Positions 12,190-23,612 of a DNA stretch of 64,000 nt are shown piece after piece. Each line of letters begins with the position of its first letter. Positions within the stretch are counted from its first letter, which is position 1. The stretch comes from Steinernema hermaphroditum. Taxonomy: Eukaryota; Nematoda; Chromadorea; Rhabditida; Steinernematidae. The notes below the pieces were generated by a model. It made no database searches, was not told where the DNA came from, and saw nothing but the letters and a program-made list of their open reading frames with translations. A program made the translations under genes and the position numbers. The stretch covers positions 1 to 64,000 of the forward strand of contig CM059624.1 of the NCBI GenBank assembly GCA_030435675.1. Reading direction: 5' to 3'.

Positions 12190-15100
12190 ATAAAAATGCT
12201 ATGGTACTTTGGAGCAGGAGGGTCAGATGCATAACTCTTGGTATGAGCAAGGCCCTATCTGTCTCGAATTGAAAGTTTTGCAGGAAACTAAGATAGTCCA
12301 CAGGTAATCCCAACGGGAATAGGCGCGTTCGATCAGGCTCGTGCAGTTCTACAAGATCCAATCATAAAAATGCTATGGTACTTTGGAGCAGGAGGGTCAG
12401 ATGCAGAACTCTTTGTATGAACAAGGCCCTAACTGTCTCGAATTGAAAGTTTTGCAGGAAACTAAGATAGTCCACAGTAATCCCAACGGGAATAGGCGCG
12501 TTCGATCAGGCTCGTGCAGTTCTACAAGATCCAATCATAAAAATGCTATGGTACTTTGGAGCAGGAGGGTCAGATGCAGAACTCTTTGCATGAACAAGGC
12601 CCTATCTGTCTCGAATTGAAAGTTTTGCAGGAAACTAAGATAGTCCACAGTAATCCCAACGGGAATAGGCGCGTTCGATCAGGCTCGTGCAGTTCTACAA
12701 GATGGAATCATAAAAATGCTATGGTACTTTGGAGCAGGAGGGTCAGATGCATAGCTCTTTGTATGAGCAAGGGCCCTAGCTGTCTCGAATTGAAAGTTTT
12801 GCAGGAAACTAAGATAGTCCACAGTAATCCCAACGGGAATAGGCGCGTTCGATCAGGCTCGTGCAGTTCTACAAGATCCAATCATAAAAATGCTATGGTA
12901 CTTTGGAGCAGGAGGGTCAGATGCATAACTCTTTGTATGAACAAGGGCCCTATCTGTCTCGAATTGAAAGTTTTGCAGGAAACTAAGATAGTCCACAGTA
13001 ATCCCAACGGGAATAGGCGCGTTCGATCAGGCTCGTGCAGTTCTACAAGATGCAATCATAAAAATGCTATGGTACTTTGGAGCAGGAGGGTCAGATGCAT
13101 AACTCTTTGTATGAACAAGGCCCTAACTGTCTCGAATTGAAAGTTTTGCAGGAAACTAAGATAGTCCACAGTAATCCCAACGGGAATAGGCGCGTTCGAT
13201 CAGGCTCGTGCAGTTCTACAAGATGGAATCATAAAAATGCTATGGTACTTTGGAGCAGGAGGGTCAGATGCAGAACTCTTTGTATGAACAAGGGCCCTAA
13301 CTGTCTCGAATTGAAAGTTTTGCAGGAAACTAAGATAGTCCACAGTAATCCCAACGGGAATAGGCGCGTTCGATCAGGCTCGTGCAGTTCTACAAGATCC
13401 AATCATAAAAATGCTATGGTACTTTGGAGCAGGAGGGTCAGATGCAGAACTCTTTGTGTGAGCAAGGGCCAAGCTGTCTCGAATTGAAAGTTTTGCAGGA
13501 AACTAAGATAGTCCACAGGAATCCCAACGGGAATAGGCGCGTTCGATCAGGCTCGTGCAGTTCTACAAGATGCAATCATAAAAATGCTATGGTACTTTGG
13601 AGCAGGAGGGTCAGATGCAGAACTCTTTGTATGAACAAGGCCCTATCTGTCTCGAATTGAAAGTTTTGCAGGAAACTAAGATAGTCCACAGTAATCCAAC
13701 GGGAATAGGCGCGTTCGATCAGGCTCGTGCAGTTCTACAAGATCCAATCATAAAAATGCTATGGTACTTTGGAGCAGGAGGGTCAGATGCAGAACTCTTT
13801 GTATGAACAAGGCCCTATCTGTCTCGAATTGAAAGTTTTGCAGGAAACTAAGATAGTCCACAGTAATCCCAACGGGAATAGGCGCGTTCGATCAGGCTCG
13901 TGCAGTTCTACAAGATGGAATCATAAAAATGCTATGGTACTTTGGAGCAGGAGGGTCAGATGCAGAACTCTTTGTATGAACAAGGCCCTATCTGTCTCGA
14001 ATTGAAAGTTTTGCAGGAAACTAAGATAGTCCACAGTAATTCCAACGGGAATAGGCGCGTTCGATCAGGCTCGTGCAGTTCTACAAGATGCAATCATAAA
14101 AATGCTATGGTACTTTGGAGCAGGAGGGTCAGATGCATAACTCTTTGTATGAACAAGGCCCTAACTGTCTCGAATTGAAAGTTTTGCAGGAAACTAAGAT
14201 AGTCCACAGTAATCCCAACGGGAGTAGGCGCGTTCGATCAGGCTCGTGCAGTTCTACAAGATGCAATCATAAAAATGCTATGGTACTTTGGAGCAGGAGG
14301 GTCAGATGCATAACTCTTGGTATGAACAAGGCCCTAACTGTCTCGAATTGAAAGTTTTGCAGGAAACTAAGATAGTCCACAGGAAATCCAACGAGAGTAG
14401 GCGCGTTCGATCAGGCTCGTGCAGTTCTACAAGATCCAATCATAAAAATGCTATGGTACTTTGGAGCAGGAGGGTCAGATGCATAACTCTTTGTATGAAC
14501 AAGGCCCTAACTGTCTCGAATTGAAAGTTTTGCAGGAAACTAAGATAGTCCACAGTAATCCCAACGGGAGTAGGCGCGTTCGATCAGGCTCGTGCAGTTC
14601 TACAAGATCCAATCATAAAAATGCTATGGTACTTTGGAGCAGGAGGGTCAGATGCAGAACTCTTTGTATGAACAAGGCCCTATCTGTCTCGAATTGAAAG
14701 TTTTGCAGGAAACTAAGATAGTCCACAGGAAATCCAACGAGAGTAGGCGCGTTCGATCAGGCTCGTGCAGTTCTACAAGATGCAATCATAAAAATGCTAT
14801 GGTACTTTGGAGCAGGAGGGTCAGATGCATAACTCTTTGTATGAACAAGGCCCTAACTGTCTCGAATTGAAAGTTTTGCAGGAAACTAAGATAGTCCACA
14901 GGAAATCCAACGAGAGTAGGCGCGTTCGATCAGGCTCGTGCAGTTCTACAAGATCCAATCATAAAAATGCTATGGTACTTTGGAGCAGGAGGGTCAGATG
15001 CATAACTCTTTGTATGAACAAGGCCCTATCTGTCTCGAATTGAAAGTTTTGCAGGAAACTAAGATAGTCCACAGTAAATCCAACGGGAATAGGCGCGTTC

Positions 15101-15960
15101 GATCAGGCTCGTGCAGTTCTACAAGATCCAATCATAAAAATGCTATGGTACTTTGGAGCAGGAGGGTCAGATGCAGAACTCTTTGCATGAACAAGGCCCT
15201 AGCTGTCTCGAATTGAAAGTTTTGCAGGAAACTAAGATAGTCCACAGTAATCCCAACGGGAATAGGCGCGTTCGATCAGGCTCGTGCAGTTCTACAAGAT
15301 GCAATCATAAAAATGCTATGGTACTTTGGAGCAGGAGGGTCAGATGCAGAACTCTTTGTATGAACAAGGCCCTATCTGTCTCGAATTGAAAGTTTTGCAG
15401 GAAACTAAGATAGTCCACAGTAATCCCAACGGGAGTAGGCGCGTTCGATCAGGCTCGTGCAGTTCTACAAGATCCAATCATAAAAATGCTATGGTACTTT
15501 GGAGCAGGAGGGTCAGATGCAGAACTCTTTGTATGAGCAAGGCCCTATCTGTCTCGAATTGAAAGTTTTGCAGGAAACTAAGATAGTCCACAGGAAATCC
15601 AACGAGAGTAGGCGCGTTCGATCAGGCTCGTGCAGTTCTACAAGATCCAATCATAAAAATGCTATGGTACTTTGGAGCAGGAGGGTCAGATGCATAACTC
15701 TTTGCATGAGCAAGGCCCTATCTGTCTCGAATTGAAAGTTTTGCAGGAAACTAAGATGGTCCACAGGAAATGCAACGAGAGTAGGCGCGTTCGATCAGGC
15801 TCGTGCAGTTCTACAAGATGCAATCATAAAAATGCTATGGTACTTTGGAGCAGGAGGGTCAGATGCATAACTCTTTGTATGAGCAAGGCCGTAACTGTCT
15901 CGAATTGAAAGTTTTGCAGGAAGCTAAGATAGTCCACAGTAATCCCAACGGGAGTAGGCG
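12190..15960 (+). repeat. Satellite zone enriched in GCATAACTC subfamily
   Basis: From about 12,230 the monomer region GCAGAACTC is often replaced by GCATAACTC, commonly with AAGGCCCTAACTG downstream and GATGCAATC at the diagnostic site. This type is absent from the first 12 kb. Several consecutive copies carry it (about 14.1-15.0 kb), and it alternates with the older GCAGAACTC type. Monomers are intact and close to 173 bp. The same variant returns on the opposite strand right of the gap in only a few monomers, where it marks higher-order units. Confidence 0.85.
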
Positions 15961-17542
15961 CGTTCGATCGGGTCCGCAAGATCCAATCATAAAAATGCTG
16001 GGGTTTTGGGGAGGGGGGGGGAGGATGCGATAACTCTCTGCATGAACAAGGCCCTAACTGTCTCGAATTGAAAGTTTTGCAGGAAACTAAGATAGTCCAC
16101 AGTAATCCCAACGGGAGTAGGCGCGTTCGATCAGGCTCGTGCAGTTCTACAAGATCCAATCATAAAAATGCTATGGTACTTTGGAGCAGGAGGGTCAGAT
16201 GCAAACTCTTTGTATGAACAAGGCCCTATCTGTCTCGAATTGAAAGTTTTGCAGGAAACTAAGATAGTCCACAGGAATCCCAACGAGAGTAATTTGCGCG
16301 TTCGATCAGGCTCGTGCAGTTCTACAAGATCCAATCATAAAAATGCTATGGTACTTTGGAGCAGGAGGGTCAGATGCATAACTCTTTGTATGAACAAGGC
16401 CCTCTTCTGTCTCGAATTGAAAGTTTTGCAGGAAGCTAAGATAGTCCACAGTAAATCCAACGGGAGTAGGCGCGTTCGATCAGGCTCGTGCAGTTCTACA
16501 AGATGGAATCATAAAAATGATATGGTACTTTGGAGCAGGAGGGTCAGATGCAGAACTCTTTGTATGAACAAGGCCCTATCTGTCTCGAGTTGAAAGTTTT
16601 GCAGGAAACTAAGATAGTCCACAGTAATCCCAACGGGAATAGGCGCGTTCGATCAGGCTCGTGCAGTTCTACAAGATGGAATCATAAAAATGATATGGTA
16701 CTTTGGAGCAGGAGGGTCAGATGCATAACTCTTTGCATGAACAAGGCCCTAACTGTCTCGAATTGAAAGTTTTGCAGGAAACTAAGATAGTCCACAGTAA
16801 TCCGAACGGGAATAGGCGCGTTCGATCAGGCTCGTGCGGTTCTACAAGATGGAATCATAAAAATGCTATGGTACTTTGGAGCAGGAGGGTCAGATGCATA
16901 ACTCTTTGTATGAACAAGGCCCCTAACTGTCTCGAATTGAAAGTTTTGCAGGAAACTAAGATAGTCGAGGGAAATCCAACGGGAGTAGGCGCGTTCGATC
17001 AGGCTCGTGCAGTTCTACAAGATGCAATCATGAAAATGCTATGGTACTTTGGAGCAGGAGGGGTTAGATGCATAACTCTTTTTATGAACATGGGCCCTAA
17101 CTGTCTCGAATTGAAAGTTTTGCGGGAAACTAAGATAGTCCGCAGGAAATCCAACGGGAGTAGGCGCGTTCGATCAGGCTCGTGCAGTTCTATAAGATCC
17201 AATCATAAAAATGCTATGGTACTTTGGAGCAGGAGGGTCAGATGCATAACTCTTTGTATGAACAAGGCCCTAACTGTCTCGAATTGAAAGTTTTGCAGGA
17301 AACTAAGATAGTCCGCAGTAATCCCAACGGGGGTAGGCGCGTTCGATCAGGCTCGTGGGTCTACAAGATGGAATCATAAAAATGCTATGGTACTTTGGAG
17401 CAGGAGGGTCAGATGCAGAACTCTTTGTATGGACAAGGCCCTAACTGTCTCGATGAAGTTCAAGAAAGTTTTGCAGGAAACTAAGATAGTCCACAGTAAT
17501 CCGAACGGGAATAGGCGCGTTCGATCAGGCTCGTGAAGTTCT

Positions 17543-17606
17543 GGGTATTCTTCTGTGAATGTATATGAATGCTCCTGCCTTGTGGTTATTGGTGGACAAC
17601 AGGGCT
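17543..17606 (+). other. 64-bp non-satellite insertion
   Basis: After TCGTGAAGTTCT the monomer should continue ACAAGATG and GAATCATAAAAATG. Instead about 64 bp unrelated to the satellite intervene before GAATCATAAAAATG resumes at 17,607. The piece holds TGAATGTATATGAATGCTCC and TGTGGTTATTGGTGGACAAC. I see no terminal repeats, no target-site duplication and no resemblance to another part of the window. It may be a filler at a repaired break or the remnant of a mobile element. Confidence 0.8.
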
Positions 17607-19190
17607 GAATCATAAAAATGCTATGGTACTTTGGAGCAGGAGGGTCAGATGCATAACTCTTTGCATGAACAAGGCCCTATCTGTCTCGAATTGAAAGTTT
17701 TGCAGGAAACTAAGATAGTCCACAGGGAATCCAACGGGAATAGGCGCGTTCGATCAGGCTCGTGCAGTTCTACAAGATGGAATCGTAAAAATAAAAAAAG
17801 TGGTACTTTGGAGCAGGAGGGTCAGATGCATAACTCTTTGTGTGAACAAGGCCCTATCTGTCTCGAATTGGAAAAGTTTTGCAGGAAACTAAGATGGTCC
17901 ACAGTAATCCCAACGGGAATAGGCGCGTTCGATCAGTGCTCGTGTGAATACAAGATCCAATCATAAAAATGGGGTGAGGCGTTGGAGGTGTCAGATGCAT
18001 AACTCTTTGTATGAACAAGGCCCTAACTGTCTCGAATTGAAAGTTTTGCAGGAAACTAAGATAGTCCACAGTAATCCCAACGGGAGTAGGCGCGTTCGAT
18101 CAGGCTCGTGCAGTTCTACAAGATGGAATCATAAAAATGATATGGTACTTTGGAGCAGGAGGGTCAGATGCAGAACTCTTTGCATGAACAAGGCCCTAAC
18201 TGTCTCGAGTTGAAAGTTTTGCAGGAAACTAAGATAGTCCACAGTAATCCGAACGGGAATAGGCGCGTTCGATCAGGCTCGTGCAGTTCTACAAGATGGA
18301 ATCATAAAAATGATATGGTACTTTGGAGCAGGAGGGTCAGATGCACAACTCTTTGCATGAACAAGGCCCTATCTGTCTCGAATTGAAAGTTTTGCAGGAA
18401 ACTAAGATAGTCCACAGGAAATCCAACGAGAGTAGGCGCGTTCGATCAGGCTCGTGCAGTTCTACAAGATGGAATCATAAAAATGCTATGGTACTTTGGA
18501 GCAGGAGGGTCAGATGCAGAACTCCTTGCATGAACAAGGCCCTAACTGTCTCGAATTTAAAGTTTTGCAGGAAACTAAGATAGTCCACAGGTAATCCCAA
18601 CGGGGAGGAGAATCCTAGGCGCGTTCGATCAGGCTCGTGCAGTTCTACAAGATCCAATCATAAAAAGGGCCTCTTTGGAGCGGGAGGGTCCGATGCATAA
18701 CTCTTTGTATGAACAAGGCCCTAACTGTCTCGAATTGAAAGTTTTGCAGGAAACTAAGATAGTCCACAGGAAATCCAACGAGAGTAGGGGCGTTCGATCA
18801 GGCTCGTGCAGTTCTACAAGATGGAATCATAAAAATGATATGGTACTTTGGAGCAGGAGGGTCAGATGCATAACTCTTTGCATGAACAAGGCCCTATCTG
18901 TCTCGAATTGAAAGTTTTGCAGGAAACTAAGATAGTCCACAGGAAATCCAACGAGAGTAGGCGCGTTCGATCAGGCTCGTGCAGTTCTACAAGATGGAAT
19001 CATAAAAATGATATGGTACTTTGGAGCAGGAGGGTCAGATGCAGAACTCTTTGTATGAACAAGGCCCTGCTGTCTCGAGGTGAAAGTTTTGCAGGAAACT
19101 AAGATAGTCCACAGTGAAATCCAACAGAGTAGGCGCGTTCGATCAGGCTCGTGCAGTTCTACAAGATCCAATCATAAAAATGCTATGGTA

Positions 19191-19235
19191 GTAATACAAG
19201 ATCCAATCATAAAAATGCTATGGTACCAACGGGAA
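19191..19235 (+). repeat. Scrambled junction of partial monomers
   Basis: After ATGCTATGGTA the next bases are GTAATACAAGATCC, which join the tail (CAGTAAT) of one monomer to the middle (TACAAGATCC) of another. After a second ATGCTATGGTA the sequence jumps to CCAACGGGAATAGG. So a fragment of a few tens of bases lies between two deletions, both following GGTA. Shared GTA at the first junction suggests microhomology-mediated joining or template switching. A collapsed assembly is also possible this close to the gap. Confidence 0.75.
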
Positions 19236-19539
19236 TAGGCGCGTTCGATCAGGCTCGTGCAGTTCTACAAGATCCAATCATAAAAATGCTATGGTACTTT
19301 GGAGCAGGAGGGTCAGATGCAGAGCTCTTGGTATGAGCAAGGCCCTGCTGTCTCGAATTGAAAGTTTTGCAGGAAACTAAGATAGTCCACAGTAAATCCA
19401 ACGAGAGTAGGCGCGTTCGATCAGGCTCGTGCAGTTCTACAAGATCCAATCATAAAAATGCTATGGTACTTTGGAGCAGGAGGGTCAGATGCAGAACTCT
19501 TTGTATGAACAAGGCCCTATCTGTCTCGAATTGAAAAGT

Positions 19540-20039
19540 NNNNNNNNNNNNNNNNNNNNNNNNNNNNNNNNNNNNNNNNNNNNNNNNNNNNNNNNNNNNN
19601 NNNNNNNNNNNNNNNNNNNNNNNNNNNNNNNNNNNNNNNNNNNNNNNNNNNNNNNNNNNNNNNNNNNNNNNNNNNNNNNNNNNNNNNNNNNNNNNNNNNN
19701 NNNNNNNNNNNNNNNNNNNNNNNNNNNNNNNNNNNNNNNNNNNNNNNNNNNNNNNNNNNNNNNNNNNNNNNNNNNNNNNNNNNNNNNNNNNNNNNNNNNN
19801 NNNNNNNNNNNNNNNNNNNNNNNNNNNNNNNNNNNNNNNNNNNNNNNNNNNNNNNNNNNNNNNNNNNNNNNNNNNNNNNNNNNNNNNNNNNNNNNNNNNN
19901 NNNNNNNNNNNNNNNNNNNNNNNNNNNNNNNNNNNNNNNNNNNNNNNNNNNNNNNNNNNNNNNNNNNNNNNNNNNNNNNNNNNNNNNNNNNNNNNNNNNN
20001 NNNNNNNNNNNNNNNNNNNNNNNNNNNNNNNNNNNNNNN
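19540..20039. other. Assembly gap, 500 N
   Basis: Exactly 500 undetermined bases. A round number indicates a placeholder inserted by scaffolding, so the true distance is unknown. The left edge ends in TTGAAAAGT, one A longer than the consensus TTGAAAGT, as is common in poor contig ends. The right edge begins TGTAGAACTGCACGAG, which is the satellite on the other strand. The gap therefore coincides with the orientation switch. Confidence 0.99.
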
Positions 20040-20122
20040 TGTAGAACTGCACGAGCCTGATCGAACGCGCCTACTCTCGTTGGATTTCCTGTGGACTATC
20101 TTAGTTTCCTGCAAAACTTTCA

Positions 20123-20139
20123 ATTCGAGACAGCAGGGC
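20123..20139 (+). promoter_or_regulatory. CENP-B-box-like motif (exemplar copy)
   Basis: The 17-mer ATTCGAGACAGCAGGGC aligned to the mammalian CENP-B box NTTCGNNNNANNCGGGN matches TTCG, the central A and the final GGG. Only position 13 differs (A for C), so 8 of 9 defined positions agree. The motif recurs in every monomer of the GAGCTCTTGG subfamily, most of the reverse arm. The other main subfamily reads CAGATAGGG at the same place and matches only 7 of 9. Binding of a CENP-B-like protein is not shown: the fit could be chance, and the host may lack such a protein. Confidence 0.35.
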
Positions 20140-20163
20140 CCTTGCTCACACCAAGAGCTCTGC
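20133..20163. other. Hairpin-forming dyad in GAGCTC subfamily (exemplar)
   Basis: Arms GCAGGGCCCTTG (20133-20144) and CAAGAGCTCTGC (20152-20163) flank a 7-base loop, CTCACAC. Ten of the twelve arm positions pair by Watson-Crick rules; the two others are mismatched in DNA, and one can form a G-U pair if transcribed. Each arm also contains an 8-base palindrome, AGGGCCCT and AGAGCTCT. The dyad is repeated in each monomer of this subfamily and overlaps the CENP-B-box-like motif. The GAACTCTTTG(C/T)ATGAAC subfamily has lost most of the pairing. Confidence 0.6.
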
Positions 20164-21710
20164 ATCTGACCCTCCTGCTCCAAAGTACCATGGCATTTTT
20201 GTGATTCCATCTTGTAGAACTGCACGAGCCTGATTGAACGCGCCTACTCTCGTTGGATTTGCTGTGGACTATCTTAGTTTCCTGCAAAACTTTCAATTCG
20301 AGACAGCAGGGCCCTTGCTCACACCAACAGCTCTGCATCTGACCCTCCTGCTCCAAAGTACCATAGCATTTTTATGATTCCATCTTATAGAACTGCACGA
20401 GCCTGATCGAACGCGCCTACTCTCGTTGGATTTCCTGCGGACTATCTTAGTTTCCTGCAAAACTTTCAATTCGAGACAGATAGGGCCTTGTTCATACAAA
20501 GAGTTCTGCATCTGACCCTCCTGCTCCAAAGTACCATAGCATTTTTATGATTCCATCTTGTAGAACTGCACGAGCCTGATTGAACGCGCCTATTCCCGTT
20601 GGGATTACTGTGGACTATCTTAGTTTCCTGCAAAACTTTCAATTCGAGACAGCAGGGCCCTTGCTCACACCAACAGCTCTGCATCTGACCCTCCTGCTCC
20701 AAAGTACCATGGCATTTTTGTGATTGGATCTTATAGAACTGCACGAGCCTGATCGAACGCGCCTATTCCCGTTCGGATTACTGTGGACTATCTTAGTTTC
20801 CTGCAAAACTTTCAATTCGAGACAGATAGGGCCTTGTTCATGCAAAGAGTTCTGCATCTGACCCTCCTGCTCCAAAATACCATAGCATTTTTATGATTGG
20901 ATCTTGTAGAACTGCACGAGCCTGATCGAACGCGCCTACTCTCGTTGGATTTCCTGCGGACTATCTTAGTTTCCTGCAAAACTTTCAATTCGAGACAGAT
21001 AGGGCCTTGTTCATACAAAGAGTTCTGCATCTGACCCTCCTGCTCCAAAGTACCATAGCATTTTTATGATTCCATCTTGTAGAACTGCACGAGCCTGATT
21101 GAACGCGCCTACTCTCGTTGGATTTGCTGTGGACTATCTTAGTTTCCTGCAAAACTTTCAATTCGAGACAGCAGGGCCCTTGCTCACACCAAGAGCTCTG
21201 CATCTGACCCTCCTGCTCCAAAGTACCATGGCATTTTTGTGATTCCATCTTGTAGAACTGCACGAGCCTGATCGAACGCGCCTACTCTCGTTGGATTTCC
21301 TGTGGACTATCTTAGTTTCCTGCAAAACTTTCAATTCGAGACAGCAGGGCCCTTGCTCACACCAAGAGCTCTGCATCTGACCCTCCTGCTCCAAAGTACC
21401 ATGGCATTTTTGTGATTCCATCTTGTAGAACTGCACGAGCCTGATCGAACGCGCCTACTCTCGTTGGATTTCCTGTGGACTATCTTAGTTTCCTGCAAAA
21501 CTTTCAATTCGAGACAGCAGGGCCCTTGCTCACACCAAGAGCTCTGCATCTGACCCTCCTGCTCCAAAGTACCATGGCATTTTTGTGATTCCATCTTGTA
21601 GAACTGCACGAGCCTGATCGAACGCGCCTACTCTCGTTGGATTTCCTGTGGACTATCTTAGTTTCCTGCAAAACTTTCAATTCGAGACAGTTAGGGCCTT
21701 GTTCATACAA

Positions 21711-23612
21711 AGAGTTATGCATCTGACCCCTCTGCTCCAAAGTACCAAGCATTTTTATGATTGGATCTTGTAGAACTGCACGAGCCTGATCGAACGCGCC
21801 TACTCTCGTTGGATTTCCTGTGGACTATCTTAGTTTCCTGCAAAACTTTCAATTCGAGACAGCAGGGCCCTTGCTCACACCAAGAGCTCTGCATCTGACC
21901 CTCCTGCTCCAAAGTACCATGGCATTTTTGTGATTGGATCTTGTAGAACTGCACGAGCCTGATTGAACGCGCCTATTCCCGTTGGGATTACTGAGGACTA
22001 TCTTAGTTTCCTGCAAAACTTTCAATTCGAGACAGATAGGGCCTTGTTCATGCAAAGAGTTCTGCATCTGACCCTCCTGCTCCAAAGTACCATAGCATTT
22101 TTATGATTCCATCTTGTAGAACTGCACGAGCCTGATTGAACGCGCCTACTCTCGTTGGATTTGCTGTGGACTATCTTAGTTTCCTGCAAAACTTTCAATT
22201 CGAGACAGCAGGGCCCTTGCTCACACCAACAGCTCTGCATCTGACCCTCCTGCTCCAAAGTACCATAGCATTTTTATGATTCCATCTTATAGAACTGCAC
22301 GAGCCTGATCGAACGCGCCTACTCTCGTTGGATTTCCTGCGGACTATCTTAGTTTCCTGCAAAACTTTCAATTCGAGACAGATAGGGCCTTGTTCATACA
22401 AAGAGTTCTGCATCTGACCCTCCTGCTCCAAAGTACCATAGCATTTTTATGATTCCATCTTGTAGAACTGCACGAGCCTGATTGAACGCGCCTATTCCCG
22501 TTGGGATTACTGTGGACTATCTTAGTTTCCTGCAAAACTTTCAATTCGAGACAGCAGGGCCCTTGCTCACACCAACAGCTCTGCATCTGACCCTCCTGCT
22601 CCAAAGTACCATGGCATTTTTGTGATTGGATCTTATAGAACTGCACGAGCCTGATCGAACGCGCCTATTCCCGTTCGGATTACTGTGGACTATCTTAGTT
22701 TCCTGCAAAACTTTCAATTCGAGACAGATAGGGCCTTGTTCATGCAAAGAGTTCTGCATCTGACCCTCCTGCTCCAAAATACCATAGCATTTTTATGATT
22801 GGATCTTGTAGAACTGCACGAGCCTGATCGAACGCGCCTACTCTCGTTGGATTTCCTGCGGACTATCTTAGTTTCCTGCAAAACTTTCAATTCGAGACAG
22901 ATAGGGCCTTGTTCATACAAAGAGTTCTGCATCTGACCCTCCTGCTCCAAAGTACCATAGCATTTTTATGATTCCATCTTGTAGAACTGCACGAGCCTGA
23001 TTGAACGCGCCTACTCTCGTTGGATTTGCTGTGGACTATCTTAGTTTGCTGCAAAACTTTCAATTCGAGACAGCAGGGCCCTTGCTCACACCAAGAGCTC
23101 TGCATCTGACCCTCCTGCTCCAAAGTACCATGGCATTTTTGTGATTCCATCTTGTAGAACTGCACGAGCCTGATCGAACGCGCCTACTCTCGTTGGATTT
23201 CCTGTGGACTATCTTAGTTTCCTGCAAAACTTTCAATTCGAGACAGCAGGGCCCTTGCTCACACCAAGAGCTCTGCATCTGACCCTCCTGCTCCAAAGTA
23301 CCATGGCATTTTTGTGATTCCATCTTGTAGAACTGCACGAGCCTGATCGAACGCGCCTACTCTCGTTGGATTTCCTGCGGACTATCTTAGTTTCCTGCAA
23401 AACTTTCAATTCGAGACAGCAGGGCCCTTGCTCACACCAAGAGCTCTGCATCTGACCCTCCTGCTCCAAAGTACCATGGCATTTTTGTGATTCCATCTTG
23501 TAGAACTGCACGAGCCTGATCGAACGCGCCTACTCTCGTTGGATTTCCTGTGGACTATCTTAGTTTCCTGCAAAACTTTCAATTCGAGACAGTTAGGGCC
23601 TTGTTCATACAA
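21711..23612 (-). repeat. Higher-order repeat, 11 monomers (copy 1)
   Basis: Unit measured between successive copies of a rare monomer marked on the plus strand by AGAGTTATGCATCTGACC (21,711 and 23,613). The step is 1902 bp, which is 11 x 173 minus the single base missing from the marker monomer near 21,747. The order of diagnostic variants (GGATC/CCATC, CTTGTAG/CTTATAG, GATCGAAC/GATTGAAC, GGATTTCC/GGGATTACT) is repeated in the next unit with few differences. Confidence 0.8.

Larger units (their letters stand above)
3641..12190 (+). repeat. Uniform forward satellite zone
   Basis: About 50 monomers dominated by the GAACTCTTTG(C/T)ATGAAC form with TCCAATC at the diagnostic site. The GAGCTCTTGG form, common before 3.6 kb, is nearly absent. 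172, 173 and 174 bp monomers are interleaved. Apart from one corrupted copy near 4.6 kb the zone shows only point differences and single-base length changes, which suggests recent homogenisation. No other sequence is embedded. Confidence 0.9.
15961..19235 (+). repeat. Damaged satellite zone, left of gap
   Basis: Monomers here carry many indels and substitutions. Examples: loss of GCTCGTGCAGTTCTA near 15,970 followed by a G-rich run to 16,021; an extra ATTT near 16,292; GTCGAGGG at about 16,966; an 11-base insertion near 17,455; a foreign 64 bp at 17,543-17,606; an A-run at 17,788-17,799; a rewritten segment at 17,936-17,996; an insertion of about 10 bases near 18,606; a shortened segment at 18,666-18,680; and a scrambled junction at 19,191-19,235. 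Intact monomers lie between them. Such decay is usual at satellite array edges, but here it sits between clean monomers and an assembly gap. Confidence 0.85.
1..19539 (+). repeat. 173-bp satellite array, forward arm
   Basis: Head-to-tail tandem array of about 113 monomers filling the whole segment. The invariant block GGCGCGTTCGATCAGGCTCG recurs at 190, 362, 535, 709 and 882, giving steps of 172, 173, 174 and 173 bp. Length differences come mainly from two places: AATCCAACGG versus AATCCCAACGG (172/173), and AAGGCCCTATCTG versus AAGGGCCCTATCTG (173/174). No gene, tRNA, rRNA or transposon end is visible inside it. Subfamilies change along the arm: mixed to about 3.6 kb, uniform to 12.2 kb, a GCATAACTC-bearing type to 16 kb, then damaged copies. 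The unit length and HOR structure are typical of centromeric or pericentromeric satellites, but position on a chromosome is inferred. The monomer is not one I can name. Confidence 0.98.

Noticed and set aside
20133..20163. Transcription terminator at the hairpin
   Set aside because: There is no T-tract after the stem, no gene precedes it, and the dyad recurs in each monomer of its subfamily. It is described as a satellite dyad instead.
19450..20225. Long reading frames crossing the gap (200-246 codons)
   Set aside because: They consist mainly of undetermined residues from the N run and are artefacts.
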